A stretch of DNA of 64,000 nucleotides from Pseudoips prasinana (Eukaryota; Arthropoda; Insecta; Lepidoptera; Nolidae). Of this stretch, positions 1-10,999 are shown piece after piece (positions within the stretch are counted from its first letter, which is position 1; each line of letters begins with the position of its first letter). A program made the translations under genes and the position numbers. The stretch lies in NCBI GenBank assembly GCA_951640165.1, contig OX621253.1, positions 11,674,001 to 11,738,000 on the forward strand, read 5' to 3'. The notes under the pieces were generated by a model. The model saw only the letters and a program-made list of their open reading frames with translations. It was not told the DNA's origin and made no database searches.

Positions 1-301
1 AATATCAAAACACGTTAAAAACAGAGGGACATTGAACAGAATCAAATTTAAACCTTATGACAAATCTAAGACAACAAAGATTGTTTAAATTAATTTATGC
101 ACTACATATAAAATACCGATAAGAATTGATTTGTACATTTGTGAGATCTTTTTGTTTTAAGCATTTTTTGGAATTAAGAAAATCTTCAAATTGAAACTAC
201 ATAGACTCAGTCCTGTCTCCCAGAGGGGTAGGCAGAGACAACGAAACCAAAAACCAAACCAAATGAAACTATTTGTGCGTTATTAAAATTATATGTAGTA
301 T

Positions 302-442
302 GTACAGACGCCAGCACATCCATCTACCCTAATCTGTCAAATTAATTTTATAGATTTTCAACCTTATCACAAAAGCATAAGGTTCACTTTCAATTGGGGA
401 AAATTAACAGATTGAGGTAGCTTCATGTGCTGGCGTCTGTAC
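302..442. mobile_element. Palindromic GTAC-flanked MITE, copy 1
   Basis: A 141-bp near-palindrome. It opens GTAC-AGACGCCAGCACATC and closes with the inverse followed by GTAC. Arms of about 40 bp surround a centre with an AT-rich stretch. Seven copies occur in this window (302, 4538, 9064, 11000, 27151, 51637, 54622). It has no coding capacity, so it is a non-autonomous DNA element. Confidence 0.85.
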
Positions 443-2600
443 ATTAAAATCCAATGTTGCCTAATAACTAACTAGTATTTGTTACAAAGCATTCCATAAC
501 TAGCGGGTTAACACAAAGAATATTTTAATGACACAGTAGAACATTATTGTACAATCACGTTCACAAGTAATGAAGCAGATAATATGCAAGCATTCACGTC
601 ATGATCCATTAGATACAATAATTCTCAACGTGTCAGTCCACGCGAGGCTTGTTTAGAGAGCAATTTGTGGATTTTAGATTATACCCTACGCATAGAGTAG
701 AAATCCAAATGGAGATGACATAAACTCAACAGTTTCCTGAGTTTTGGAGATCCTACGTACTTCTTACAGAGTCGTGTGTATCCCAGTCACATATTTACTC
801 ATTTCAAAATAGACTTTATTAAATTGAAACAGCACTGTGGGTCTCAAATTGCGACATGTGTATTCAGGACTAAAAGATAAAGCAAGGCCAAATATCGACC
901 ATTTATGAAACTAAAGATTTATAATAAAAGTTTGACTCCGGTCTTGCCTGATGATAAGTATAAACAATGTTTAAGATGGAACACGCAAAGTCAAGTTTGT
1001 CTTTGAAGACAAAGGCTTTACCAGACACGCCATCACGGAAAGCAGCGAATGCGTGAAATGACGTTTATTAATTGTTCGCTAAGTAGCCATTAAAAAAAAA
1101 ACCACCTCTACAGAGTCTACTAGATTCTAAAAGACTACAGTAATAGACTACAGAGTCTAATAGACTACATTACTTTATACTTATCTGATGGCAAGCATAG
1201 ACAAGGTCAAAGATAGGGCACGCAAAATCATGCGATCAAGAAATAATATAAACTGCTTATAGGTATTTTTAGATATGAGAGAAAGACCGCCTAGCTACTT
1301 AACACCCGGTAACTACGGTAGGCTAGACTGAAAGTCAACTAGAATAGAGACCACAATATAAAAATATATTTTGATCTCTAAACACTAATGAGTTAGTTGT
1401 TATACTGTATTCTTTATAACACGTAGATATTAGTGTGATGTGAGGAGTTATTGGCCTCTACTCCATGTTCACACGGGGTTGACAAAATCAAATACGTTCG
1501 TATGCGACCTCCTAAGGCTAATACTCTAATCTTTCATCGTGTTTTCGCTTGACTGTACATTATGAAATGTAGCTTCTACTTTTGCAATTAACTAATCTGT
1601 GTCAGCCTCATTGCACAGAACTCCATTATTGCGATAAAACGGCAGTCTTTTAAATAAAAAGTGCATTTATAATTATCATCATTGGTGTGTAGTCTAAATT
1701 GATTTTTGAAAATCCTTAGTACCTCAATAAATAAATAGTTAAAAACAGACAAATAATTAAATTTATCCGTAAAATCGTCGAATGTAATTTTTGAAACAAT
1801 TAAAATTTTAAATATTCATTATGAAGTTTCAGACAGCTTTGAAATGAGTTGTATAAATTTAAGTGCGTTTTAGTTTATATGCCAACTCAGGAACCACGGG
1901 GTAATCCGGCCTCTTGTCCTTTAATTAGCTCCACCACAGCACCGCACACTGCCGATTTCGCGGAAACAAGTCAATCTGTCAACGTACTATTATTGCAATA
2001 TGTCATGATATTTTTTACTTTTTAGTGATATATGTTTTGCAGTTCGAAAACTTTCATATAATTTAGATCCCCAGTTACACGTGGCTCCTGAATGAGGACG
2101 GTAACAATATTTTAGGGAGGCAGAGTACTGTGATGTATAGCTCTAATACCAGCAACTAATTTAAATGTCATTGCATCTCTCTCTAATAAAGCTCGTATGA
2201 AAAGAACAGAATATTACTAAGAACTGTCAAACGAGTGCACACTATATGCAATTGCTTATATGCCCATCGGTAGAGTTGCCATCCGTCCGGGTTTCCCCTG
2301 ATTTGTCTAGTTTAGAGGGAGACCGGGAAGCGTCTGGGCGTGGTTTAATATGTAGTTCGGCTTTAAACATTTAAAGATAGGGCCTAAGCGTCGCGACCCT
2401 AGAGTGGACAACCCAACCGAACCGACAATGGCATTGGCAGTGAGGCGCAGGAGGGTTATGACGGTTGACATGAGCGGGTTCTGTGCTCTCAATCCAGAGA
2501 TTCCACGCATCTAGTCCTGTTTTCCAAATTTTAGGGATGGCAACCATACCCATCGGGCTCAGTGTTAAATTAAAAAATATTTGGCGCCACAGCATCGATA
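443..2600. other. Non-coding stretch, no gene seen
   Basis: There is no reading frame with recognisable protein similarity. About 2110-2235 resembles 52285-52380 and, inverted, 25695-25765, so it is a low-copy dispersed repeat. Segments near 940-1030 and 1175-1235 share related phrases and look like old repeat debris. If Rlip continues left, this is intronic. Confidence 0.5.
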
Positions 2601-2627
2601 TACACACATCAACACAATCTAGGGATA
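2601..2627 (+). repeat. Left terminal inverted repeat of the Tc1-type element
   Basis: It begins TACACACATCAACA and ends TCTAGGGATA. It differs from the inverse of 4170-4196 at two positions (15 and 17). A TA precedes it. Confidence 0.9.
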
Positions 2628-2871
2628 TTGAACATTTCATTGATTATCTAGAAAACTATAAACATTTTGTTATGACTGTAAATGGAAGAATTAAAGATAA
2701 TTTCATGGCCGATATTTAAACATTAACAACACGATGCGATTTTGTTTTTCTAATTAATAAAAGTCTTAAATTAATTAAGCCATAGAAAATTACTGAGTGA
2801 ACAAAAACATTTTATTCTTATAAAATTATTCAATCGAATTAAATGAATAAAAATCTTACCAAATCTGATAA

Positions 2872-3918
2872 TCAGTAATCGGTATTTCCTCCTCTAACAT
2901 TAATCACACAGCGGCAACGATTTTCCATACTTAAAATTAAGGTGTCAATGTCTTGCTGGGGTATGCAGTCCCAAGTTCTTTTTAAATGTACGAAAAGTTG
3001 TTCTTCTGTTGTCAAGTTGGGCGGAAAATCCCTCAATGCTCTTCGCTGTAACATGTCCCAGGCGTGTTCAATTGGGTTTAAGTCTGGCGACTGTGGAGGC
3101 CAATCTAATACCTGAACATCGTGTTCTCGAAGGGCGGCCCTCACCAGCCGCGCTGTATGGGAAGGTGCATTGTCATGCATGAGCTGAAATTCTTGCCCCG
3201 TTAGGGCCCTGAGCGGGACAATGACACGTTCTACTACCTCCTCACGGTATCTATGGGCAGTCATGCTGCCCTGAATCCAAATGAGTTGGGTTCGTCCGCC
3301 GATTCGTATTCCTGCCCACACCATAATTGTCCCGCCTTGGTAAGAGTGGACCTCCTGTGGATGTCGGAGACGGCTGACCCTGCCTGGAGTTCTCCAAACG
3401 CGTGTTCGTCTCGAATCTGGATGAAATCCATAGCGGGACTCATCAGTGAACAGCACCAATGACCATTGTTGATCACTCCATGTCAAATGTTCTTGAGCCC
3501 ATAAAAGTCGCCTACCGCGATTGCCACGTCGCAGCGCTGGGACTCGTAGCGGTCTGCGAGCATGAAGACCAACTTCATGCAGCCTCCTTCGCACGGTTTG
3601 GTCGCTCACCAGCAGCTGCTGACCCTCCTGGAGCCTTTGCACTAGTTGCATCGCTGTGATATTGGGTAGTCTTCTGGCGGTCATTTGGAGAAATCGATCC
3701 TGTCTCTGAGTGGTAACACGATATCTACCTGTGTGCCGTTCTGCCACATCTCCAGTAGCGCGATAACGTGACCACAGCCTGGATACCACATTTTGGCTTG
3801 TGCCCAGAGACTCAGCAACGACGCGTTGAATAGCACCGTTTTGTAACATGCCAACTGCCCGTAACATTTCATCTCGACTCAAATGATGGCGTGGCATGAC
3901 GCTAAAAAGCTTACACAA
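2872..3918 (-). CDS. Tc1-like DDE transposase, intact
   Basis: A 348-codon frame without breaks, the usual length for Tc1-family transposases. Residues ~12-110 form a paired-type bipartite helix-turn-helix DNA-binding region (motifs SRDEM, ESLGTSQ, VSDQTVRRRL). The catalytic core has D159 in FTDESRYGF, D249 in MHDNAPSH and E284 in NPIEHAWD, giving DD34E spacing typical of Tc1. The known role is cut-and-paste excision and TA-targeted insertion by binding the TIRs in the nucleus. Met8 (codon at 3897) begins MPRHHLSRDE and resembles family N-termini, so it is a likelier start than Met1. The gene sits centrally between the two TIRs. Nothing is missing from the visible catalytic motifs. Confidence 0.93.
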   Translation of the reverse strand: MCKLFSVMPRHHLSRDEMLRAVGMLQNGAIQRVVAESLGTSQNVVSRLWSRYRATGDVAERHTGRYRVTTQRQDRFLQMTARRLPNITAMQLVQRLQEGQQLLVSDQTVRRRLHEVGLHARRPLRVPALRRGNRGRRLLWAQEHLTWSDQQWSLVLFTDESRYGFHPDSRRTRVWRTPGRVSRLRHPQEVHSYQGGTIMVWAGIRIGGRTQLIWIQGSMTAHRYREEVVERVIVPLRALTGQEFQLMHDNAPSHTARLVRAALREHDVQVLDWPPQSPDLNPIEHAWDMLQRRALRDFPPNLTTEEQLFVHLKRTWDCIPQQDIDTLILSMENRCRCVINVRGGNTDY

Positions 3919-4169
3919 CCAATTGAGAAAAGAAAATAAAACAATTTATCAGGTTTTCTTCAATTAACACGCAAAAAAAATTTTAATGCAACTTCTTGAA
4001 ATTAGATACAACTCAAGATTGCGCTGTGCTTTGCGTGTTTTCATTTGTTTCTCATTTTAATTTTTAAATTTTGAATAAAGAATAGACAAGGTTTAAATCT
4101 GTAAATAAACTTTTTAAGGAAACTAAATAGGTTTTAAACAATAAAGCCATGTTTGATTTCAAAATAACG

Positions 4170-4196
4170 TATCCCTAGACTTTGTTGATGTGTGTA
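4170..4196 (-). repeat. Right terminal inverted repeat of the Tc1-type element
   Basis: Inverse partner of 2601-2627, followed by TA at 4197-4198. Confidence 0.9.
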
Positions 4197-4537
4197 TATA
4201 ACGATATATTTCGGCAACGACCATGTACCTATATTGTAAGCGTCCTAGACTAAGGTATCTGGTTATCATCAGGCTGGATTCCCGGGGTAAGCGTAATTAC
4301 CGTTTTAGAAACATTCAACCGAAAACAATATTTCTTTATAACAACTGATTTGAACCAAAATTTATAAGGGTGCAGCTCTATAGCTTTGCGTATCGAATAA
4401 AAACAATAGTTATAAAAATCGATAAGCATACAACGGAAAAATCGATGAAAGTGATAACCTCTTCCTTTTGGAAGTCAATTCTAAACAATATATTTCGACT
4501 ATGAACACGAATTACGTAAAACTCTTTGTATATGTAT

Positions 4538-4677
4538 GTACACACGCCAGCACATCCACCTACCCCAATCTGAAAATATCTTTTATAGATTTTCAACTTT
4601 ATCACTAAAGCATAAGATTCATTTTCAATTGGGGAAATTAGACAGATTGGGGTAGTTTGATGTGCTGGCGTCAGTGC
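4538..4677. mobile_element. Palindromic GTAC-flanked MITE, copy 2
   Basis: Same family as 302-442. The left flank is GTAC; the right flank has drifted to GTGC. It ends about 20 bp from the candidate splice donor at 4695. Confidence 0.82.
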
Positions 4678-4695
4678 ATTCTGTAAACAACTCAC

Positions 4696-4729
4696 CGCCA
4701 ATAGAAAATCCGTTGGCAAAAGGATTCAT
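4696..4729 (-). other. Possible alternative first exon ending at a good splice donor
   Basis: On the minus strand an ATG opens MNPFANGFSIGG and runs 11 codons plus one G into GTGAGT. Rlip exon 4 (ending 11851) also ends with one G of a glycine codon before GTGAGT, and its last residues are FTLGG. The two could join the same downstream exon in phase. No acceptor in the right phase is visible upstream, so if real it would be a first exon. This is inference from phase and donor only. Confidence 0.2.
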
Positions 4730-4799
4730 TATTGTACCACGATTATAAAAAAAAATACACTGAATTACATTTGTTTTATGTAAATCGTGATACTGCAAT

Positions 4800-5424
4800 A
4801 CAACTGACACAGGTAGAGATATCTACTTCACTAAATAATTGATGTTTACACAAGTTGTTATCATTTGTTTCACCTTGAAAGAATTCTCTATTTAGACGTA
4901 AGATAACCTGATTTCGATTATTTTTGCCACAAATTATTTTCGACGACACATCAACGTATACAATTGCACTGCGAAAACTGTTCTTATTGCTTAGATAATA
5001 ATGTCGATGTCTAGGTAAAGTGTCACGTCGCTTCTACGATAAAATATAAATAAAACAAAAAGGGATCGTTAGTCTGTTAACAACACAACTTTCATACAAA
5101 CGCTTGATACTTTTAGTCCAGGACAATGAATGCTAAAAGTATTAATTAAGTACAGGTAATAAGTAGGGATAAAATACCAGGATAAATAATAATTTAAATC
5201 GTATTTGCGAACGATACTTCGTACATAAAATTATTCCATTATTTATTTTATGTCAACCTAAAAATTGCACGTTCTCAGGGCAGAATATGTTGGACGTTCT
5301 ACCATCTAATCCATTTTTGAGCAAATTAATATTTGAGTTAATTTAGCTTATGATTAAAAAAAAAAAAAAAAAAACAAACAAAAATATCAAAGCTAATGAT
5401 TCAAAAAACTTACTTATCGTATGG
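4800..5424. other. Non-coding stretch, nothing recognised
   Basis: AT-rich DNA without a supported gene or a named repeat. A poly-A run lies near 5354-5372. Confidence 0.4.
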
Positions 5425-5640
5425 GCAGTGGTGACCCTAGTGTCAGAGGTGTTCAAGCCGCCCAGTAGGCCTCCGACATGGCTTAACGACAGTTGTCTTA
5501 TGACTACAACCAGGCCCGACACTCAGAAATTAAACCACTTCGGTGGTCACCCATCTATGGACTGACCGCGAGCCTAGATGCTTAACCTCGCCGATCGCTT
5601 ACGGGCCGGTGAGAACATCTAGCTATGAGCTATATCAGAT
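5425..5640 (-). mobile_element. 5S rRNA-like SINE, copy A
   Basis: The minus strand contains a block resembling the 5S rRNA internal promoter: GGCGAGGTTAAGCA, then GGCTCGCGGTCAGTCC, then TAGATGGGTGACCACC. A unique body follows (TGTCGTTAAGCCATGTC, GGGCGGCTTGAACA). Animal 5S rRNA has comparable AATTAAGCA, GGGCGCGGTTAGTAC and GGATGGGGGACCGC elements. Related copies are near 22300-22540, 26092-26268 and 57848-58078. A SINE3-type origin is inference from this motif order. Confidence 0.6.
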
Positions 5641-6782
5641 GTTTTTCTTATACTATTAAGTCGGCAAACAAACAATATAAATAAACATGATAAGCGGTTA
5701 AATTGCAACACACTTGCCATCATTCAAGCGTTGTCAACTCTTCTCTACAGCGTTCGACCAATCCTTATGCTCTTAGTCACATACTTGTGTGGTTTTTCTG
5801 TGATTTCACTGGTCTAATTCGGTACGAGACTTCGTAGCTATGCTAGTAGTATGCTACCTGATTTCCCTATTGTTTTTGAACCGATTTTAACCCTTTATCG
5901 GACATTTATAATAGATGCCAACTGATTTTAAACTCTATTTGGTTGTAATAAGAGCTACACCAATGAACTATTAACATAATATGCTACGACCAATTAACGG
6001 TTAAAACTTCTTTTTATTCAACATATTATTATATCGATAGATGAGAATGGTCCTATATAAATTTTGTTCAAATCGGTCGTTACTAAGATAAGAATAAGTC
6101 GTTCGTATGTTTTTAAAACATTAATTATTAATATGACGTTTACAGTTAGGAGCCTTACACTGCTTCACCGTACGATAGAGATTCTGATACATATTTTGTA
6201 CCATTTATAGATATATTTTTTTCTACACAGGAATTATAAACGCGTAGTTTTTTTTTTAATAAGCGGTATTGCTATCTCACTGGCCATTTGTGTCTTTTTG
6301 AAGTGAGCTTAGCGTTATTTTTCACCAACATGTATTAACTGCAATTTTACGACGATTATGGATCAAACTTTCTAGAATAATAATACGACAAATTAATTAA
6401 TCCGCAAACCTCAACTCCTGATGGTTAGAGACGTGTCTCTAACCCGGATGCGTGAGATTCGGCATTTAGGGACGGCTTGCACAACAGTAGCTCTATGTTA
6501 ATACTTGAAACCGCGGAGCCCCCCATTCGATTGAGCATCAGCGAAAGCAATTAATCGAAAGGAATGCTCAATATTTGTGTTCGATAAAAGTCTTCAAGAA
6601 AGTGGTTAGATTATTTATTTACTTGGAAAACCAACAGCAACAAATACAAAATAAATAGATGTTATAAGCAACACATAGCCAATTACAGGTCTTCACTTTT
6701 AAACATCTAGTTAAAAATATGGACAAGAAAAATATTACCAGTTAGTACATAAATACACTTAACCAAAAAAAGTAAAAATAAA
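5641..6782. other. Non-coding stretch, nothing recognised
   Basis: No supported gene. There are only short AT-rich runs and no convincing repeat family. Confidence 0.4.
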
Positions 6783-7041
6783 TCTATATATATAAAAATC
6801 AAAGCCACTTTTCGTTGTAATGTTATAACTCAACAACGCGTTTACCGATTTGGCTAATTTTGGTCTTGAATTATTCGTGGAAGTCCAGGGAAGGTTTGTA
6901 CGTAGAGAAAATTTAAAAAAAGTCTTGAAAAAGTCTCAAATCAACATCTTTTAGCAATTTAAAATATTTTTTTTCTTTGAATAAATGAACTTCATAATAA
7001 TTTTTTTATTATACGTAGCGAAGCACGTACCGGGCCGCTAG
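6783..7041 (+). mobile_element. Helitron-like non-autonomous element
   Basis: It starts TCTATATATATAAAAAT after an A and ends GGGCCGCTAG before a T. Insertion between A and T with TC and CTAG ends is characteristic of Helitrons. A 5' portion of the same element lies inverted at 28557-28682, about 120 bp clearly alike. No strong 3' hairpin was found, which lowers confidence. Confidence 0.5.
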
Positions 7042-7224
7042 TTACTTATAAAATCTAATTAACAAAAGGGAGAATTATAAAGCCTACGTTGGAAAGTTAA
7101 ACATTAAGATAATTATTGAAAAATTATGGCACTAGATAGAGGTGCGGCAGAATTTCACATTTGAAATAACACATATTTGGTACTTTACTGCATCATCGAT
7201 GCATATTATAATAATAAAACTTGA

Positions 7225-7525
7225 AAGGTGTCAAGGGACACCCGGATGGAACGAAGTTATTTCTTGTTATTTATTATGTACAATAAACCTGTATACACTC
7301 AACAAAAATAATCGTCGCGACACCACACTGTTCAAAGCGAAATAGAAATGAAAATATCTGGCTTGCTTTCTATAAGAGAGAGAGAGGGAGAGAGAGAGAG
7401 ACAGAGACAGACAGAGAAACATGCGCACGCCGCACAGCTGCAAAAAGTGTCGTGACAACTTTTCGTGAGAATTTTTCCCGTCTAGCCCCCTTTCACAACG
7501 CGCGATAAGGAACTTCGTTCCAATA
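7225..7525 (+). mobile_element. Short TIR element (GGAACGAAGTT ends)
   Basis: The segment starts around GGATGGAACGAAGTT and ends AAGGAACTTCGTTCC, so its ends are inverted. A diverged copy in the opposite orientation is at about 12829-13075, with the same order of conserved blocks (GGTGTCAAGGGACA, AAAGTGTCGT, CAACGCGCGATAAGG). It contains a GA-rich simple repeat at 7376-7415. Confidence 0.55.
7376..7415. repeat. GA-rich simple repeat
   Basis: A run of AG/GACAGA units inside the TIR element at 7225-7525. Confidence 0.8.
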
Positions 7526-7591
7526 TCCTTCTACTCAACTTTCAACCATAACGACTAAGAATAACCATCTGGGAGCGATATTTTATGATAC

Positions 7592-7708
7592 ACTGCTGCG
7601 CCCCGCGGTTTCACCCGCGTTAAAGTAGTTTTGACGTAAAAGAGTAGCAAACATACATATACACATACATCTATACTCACAAACTTTCGCATTTATAAAA
7701 TTAGAAGA
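7592..7708 (+). mobile_element. Retroelement 3'-end fragment (TTATAATATTAGT type)
   Basis: It begins with a GCCCCGCGGTTTCACCCGCG-like block and ends ACAAACTTTCGCATTTATAA. This is an abundant lepidopteran repeat whose 3' end reads TTTATAATATTAGTA. Other copies start near 7855, 9780, 12171, 21275, 27868, 29148 and 42140 (plus) and 27597 and 46950 (minus). Confidence 0.65.
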
Positions 7709-7854
7709 ATGTGTACCTCTAGCGGTATTGGCAGTGCATGCCGGAATAGTTCACAAATGGTAGATTTTTCATACTTACTTGACACTTATCGTCATATTTT
7801 AGACAATTCACACAATATATTTATAAACTGTAGCATATTATGTGTTATTCTGAT

Positions 7855-7971
7855 GAATAAGCTATGTTATTGTAAAGTTTCATTAAAATCCAGTCAGTAG
7901 TTTTTACGTGAAAGAGTAACTAACATCCATCCATACTTACAAACTTTCGCGTTTATAATATTAGTAGGATA
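7855..7971 (+). mobile_element. Retroelement 3'-end fragment (TTATAATATTAGT type)
   Basis: It ends AAACTTTCGCGTTTATAATA then TTAGTAGGAT. It lacks the 5' GC-rich block. Closest to 27868-27977. Confidence 0.65.
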
Positions 7972-8013
7972 AATACGGGTGAAGTCTCTCTCTCTCCCAA
8001 GGTCCAAAAGAAA

Positions 8014-8262
8014 TACCCTGGGACATTATTCACACATGGCCAGTTGATCCCAGACTAAGCAGTTTGTACTATGGAAACCAGATAACTAATATATCACATA
8101 TACTACTTTTATTTTGTAAATACATACATATATAGATAATTACACCCAGACTCAGGACAAATAGACATGTTCATGCACATGCATATCTGTCCTGGATGGG
8201 AATCGAACCCACGACCTGCGGCGTGAAAGGCAAGCATTTACCAACCAAAGGAAGAGCAAGTC
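8014..8262 (-). mobile_element. tRNA-derived SINE (family A), near full length
   Basis: On the minus strand the tRNA-like head includes a B box, GGTTCGATTCCCATCCAGG. The body follows (ATGTCTATTTGTCCTGAG, CTGGTTTCCATAGTAC, TTAGTCTGGGATCA) and the tail is GAATAATGTCCCAGGG. At least ten other copies or fragments are in the window. Its uninterrupted TTGTACTATGG phrase provides the empty-site comparison for the MITE at 51637. Confidence 0.82.
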
Positions 8263-8329
8263 GGATCGACCAGAAATAGGTCTGGTCTGACTGACGGTGC
8301 TACCGACGCAAAGGAATACTCTTTTATGG

Positions 8330-8650
8330 GGTATAAGATTCTATAACAAACTTCCCAATTATATTAGAGAATTGTCTACGAATAAGTTTAAAAGAATTAT
8401 TAAAGCCAAATTGTGTAGCATATTACATATTTCTGATTATTTAAGTGATAAAAGTGCTTGGGATTGAGTTGTTCTGAGTCAACAACACACATGGTTGTAA
8501 TTAATCTTAAGTATATTTTATTTTAAAAAAGGATTCCTACTGAGTTTTCTGGCAGTGTTTCTCAGTAGCCTTCACGTCATGCACTGCACGGTAGTGTAAA
8601 AAAAATATGACGATTCCACATAAATGTAATTTTTTTACGGAATAAAGAAT
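8330..8650 (+). mobile_element. LINE 3'-end fragment with C-terminal coding tail
   Basis: Codons 8330-8467 read GIRFYNKLPNYIREL, KFKRIIKAKL and DKSAWD then stop. This resembles the conserved C-terminus of CR1/L2-like non-LTR reverse transcriptases. About 180 bp of 3' UTR follows, ending near AATAAAGAATTTATGACTTTG. Everything upstream of the last 46 codons is missing, as expected for 5' truncation. Confidence 0.6.
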
Positions 8651-8659
8651 TTATGACTT

Positions 8660-9063
8660 TGAATTTGAATATAACACTGCGAACTTCCCCAACCTGCTTT
8701 TAAAGATTTTTCTTGCTCGAATAAACCCAACAAAATCGAACACACGAGTTCATTCTGCAATGGCATCTAAAATTCCCGTGGTATTCCGCTACGGGGCGTT
8801 ACACGTCACCGATTATGTCAATATCAATGACAGATTGAATAAGAAATACTAAGAAAATCTAGCGCAGCCGGTATCCATGTAACATTTGACACAGGTCATT
8901 CATATTGACGTGTCCAACAATGTGAAATGCGAAATTTTATAGAGGTTTTAGACGGTAATTGTGCTAGACGAACAGTCGTGACTCGTATTATAGCACTGTA
9001 ATAATGTTTATTATGATATTTTATTGCGAAATGTTAAGTTTGCAGCTAAATATTGACAGTTAT
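8660..9063. other. Non-coding stretch, nothing recognised
   Basis: No gene or named repeat was identified. Confidence 0.4.
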
Positions 9064-9204
9064 GTACAGACGCCAGCAGGTCAAGCTACCCCAATCTGTC
9101 AAATTTCCCCAATTGAAAGTGAACCTTATGTTTATGTGATAAAGTTGAAAGTCTATAAAATAAATTTGACAGATTGGGGTAGCTGGGTGTGCTGGCGTCT
9201 GTAC
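9064..9204. mobile_element. Palindromic GTAC-flanked MITE, copy 3
   Basis: Perfect GTAC on both sides; arms as in copy 1. Confidence 0.87.
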
Positions 9205-9648
9205 TTTATTAACCAACTTCGAAAAGATGCAACAAAACTTAATTGCAATCTGAATTGCAAACCTTAGTTGGCGATTCGGACATTTCGTCGTTGAGATTGC
9301 TATACTATGGAAATAAATCTGTTTGCTACGCCATTATAATCCTTTTTTTGGGTTTTTATAAAAAATATGAAATGCGAAGCATACTTTTTTAATTAAGGTA
9401 AACAGTATTAAAGATAGTATGAAACAAATAAAAATATAAGTGTGTTGTTTTTGGCATAGAATTGAGGTGCGGCTGAATTTGGCATTTAAAATAACACACA
9501 TTTGTTCCAAATTTACTGCATTGGTGACTCATAATATAAAAATAATGTGCTACAGGTACAATTTTAACCATAGAGACCAGTCCCCATGGAGACTATTTAT
9601 TTTTGAGCATTATTTTGTATACTTGAACATAAAATGGTCCGCATAATA

Positions 9649-10370
9649 ATATCCTGGGACATTATGCACACACGGCCATATGATCCCAAATTAAGCAGTG
9701 CTTGTACTATGGAAACCATATAACTAATATATTAGATATACTACTTTTATTTTGTAAATATATACTTATATAAATAACTAAGTGAGCCCGCGAATTCGTG
9801 CGCACAATTGTAATTTTACATCAGAATATCTCTACTACTTTGTCTCTTCTCGCAAACTTACAAAACATTCACATAAACCTCCGATATTCCATACGAAATT
9901 TCATCCCCTATTCCCTATTTTGATTTTATACCCTTGAGGGTAAAACTTTTACAAACTTTGAATGTCATATTTATTTATATCGAATCAACAGTTAAAAAAA
10001 TACGTTTCAAGCTTCTAGCTCTAAAAATGACAATACTTCCAGACAACTTTTCATCCCCCTTTTCAACCCCTTACGTCCATTTTCCCCATCAATAAGTAGC
10101 CCTTGTCCTTTCTCAGGCTCTAGACTATCTTTGTACCAACTTTAACTGTTCATTTAAATCGGTTCAGTAGTTTTGGCTAGAAAGCCTGATAGACAAACAT
10201 AGAGAGTTACTTTCGCATTTATAATATTAGTAAGGATTAAACCCAGACTCAGGTCAAACTGACATGTTCATGCACAAAAATATCTGTACAAGATAAGAAT
10301 CGAACCCACGACCTGCGGCGTGAAAGGCAAGCATTTACCAACCACGCCAACCGGCATAAGTGTCTAAAAT
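9649..10370 (-). mobile_element. tRNA-derived SINE (family A) split by an insertion
   Basis: The 3' part of the SINE is at about 9649-9779 and the 5' tRNA-like part is at 10228-10370, with B box GGTTCGATTCTTATC. The two halves are contiguous in intact copies (compare 8014-8262). They are separated by the retroelement piece at 9780-10227. Confidence 0.75.
9780..10227 (+). mobile_element. Retroelement (TTATAATATTAGT type), ~450 bp, inserted in a SINE
   Basis: It starts near AGTGAGCCCGCGAATTCG and ends TTATAATATTAGTAAGGAT. It is the longest copy of this family here and resembles 21275-21640. It interrupts the SINE at 9649-10370. Confidence 0.65.
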
Positions 10371-10379
10371 TATAAAAAC

Positions 10380-10999
10380 AATGTTCTACTAGTTGAATTT
10401 TAAACATACCGACATCGATAGCTGCCGATATCGATAACACTACATATTACTCGAGATAAGTCGTAAGAACAAGGTTTCCCAGCCTATCTGGGAAACCTAG
10501 TTCTCACGATCTTTCGCACTTGAGATTGGTCGTAAGGGCCGAAATCCAACCAGAAGGACATAGGTTGCTTTTTTGTTACCTATCAAATGTATATATTTTC
10601 CGATTATTGAAATAAATAAATAAACTTACGTGTTTTTTCAATTAGTATCTCTAAGTACTAAAATGTTGAAAGGCGATATTTCAAAGTTATAAAGGAACTA
10701 CGAATAATGATAATTATCGTCGAAAAGAGATAGGGGATCGGTCTGATGTTGAATTTACTAAAGATAGCAGACTTGATAAAATATAGACCTGAACATAGTA
10801 GAGAGAGCAAAAACATATAAAAGATCCGCTTATAAGTCATAAACATATAAAAGAATGGTTGGTGCGATTTTAATAATATTTTCAGACAATCTTGTAAACT
10901 TTGGTAGCGATCGGATAAGCACATGTTTTTGTTATAATTTTTTTCTTTTTATTTCTCTATAAAAATAAAAGGAAAGGATATCATCTGCCGGAACTGTTA
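10380..10999. other. Non-coding stretch
   Basis: Near 10460-10512 the phrases AAGGTTTCCCAG and CTGGGAAACCT form a short inverted repeat. Nothing else was recognised. Confidence 0.4.

Larger units (their letters stand above)
2601..4196 (-). mobile_element. Complete Tc1-type DNA transposon
   Basis: A 1596-bp element bounded by 27-bp inverted repeats that match at 25 of 27 positions (2601-2627 and 4170-4196, beginning TACACACATCAACA). TA dinucleotides flank both sides (2599-2600 and 4197-4198), as expected for the TA target duplication of Tc1/mariner elements. One uninterrupted transposase frame lies on the minus strand. Length, TIRs, target site and ORF are all present, so this may be a recent and possibly active copy. 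Activity is inference. Confidence 0.92.

Noticed and set aside
3253..3659. Plus-strand ORFs of 66-69 codons
   Set aside because: Antisense shadows of the Tc1-type transposase.
4378..4719. 113-codon minus-strand ORF
   Set aside because: It crosses a MITE copy (4538-4677) and has no family similarity.
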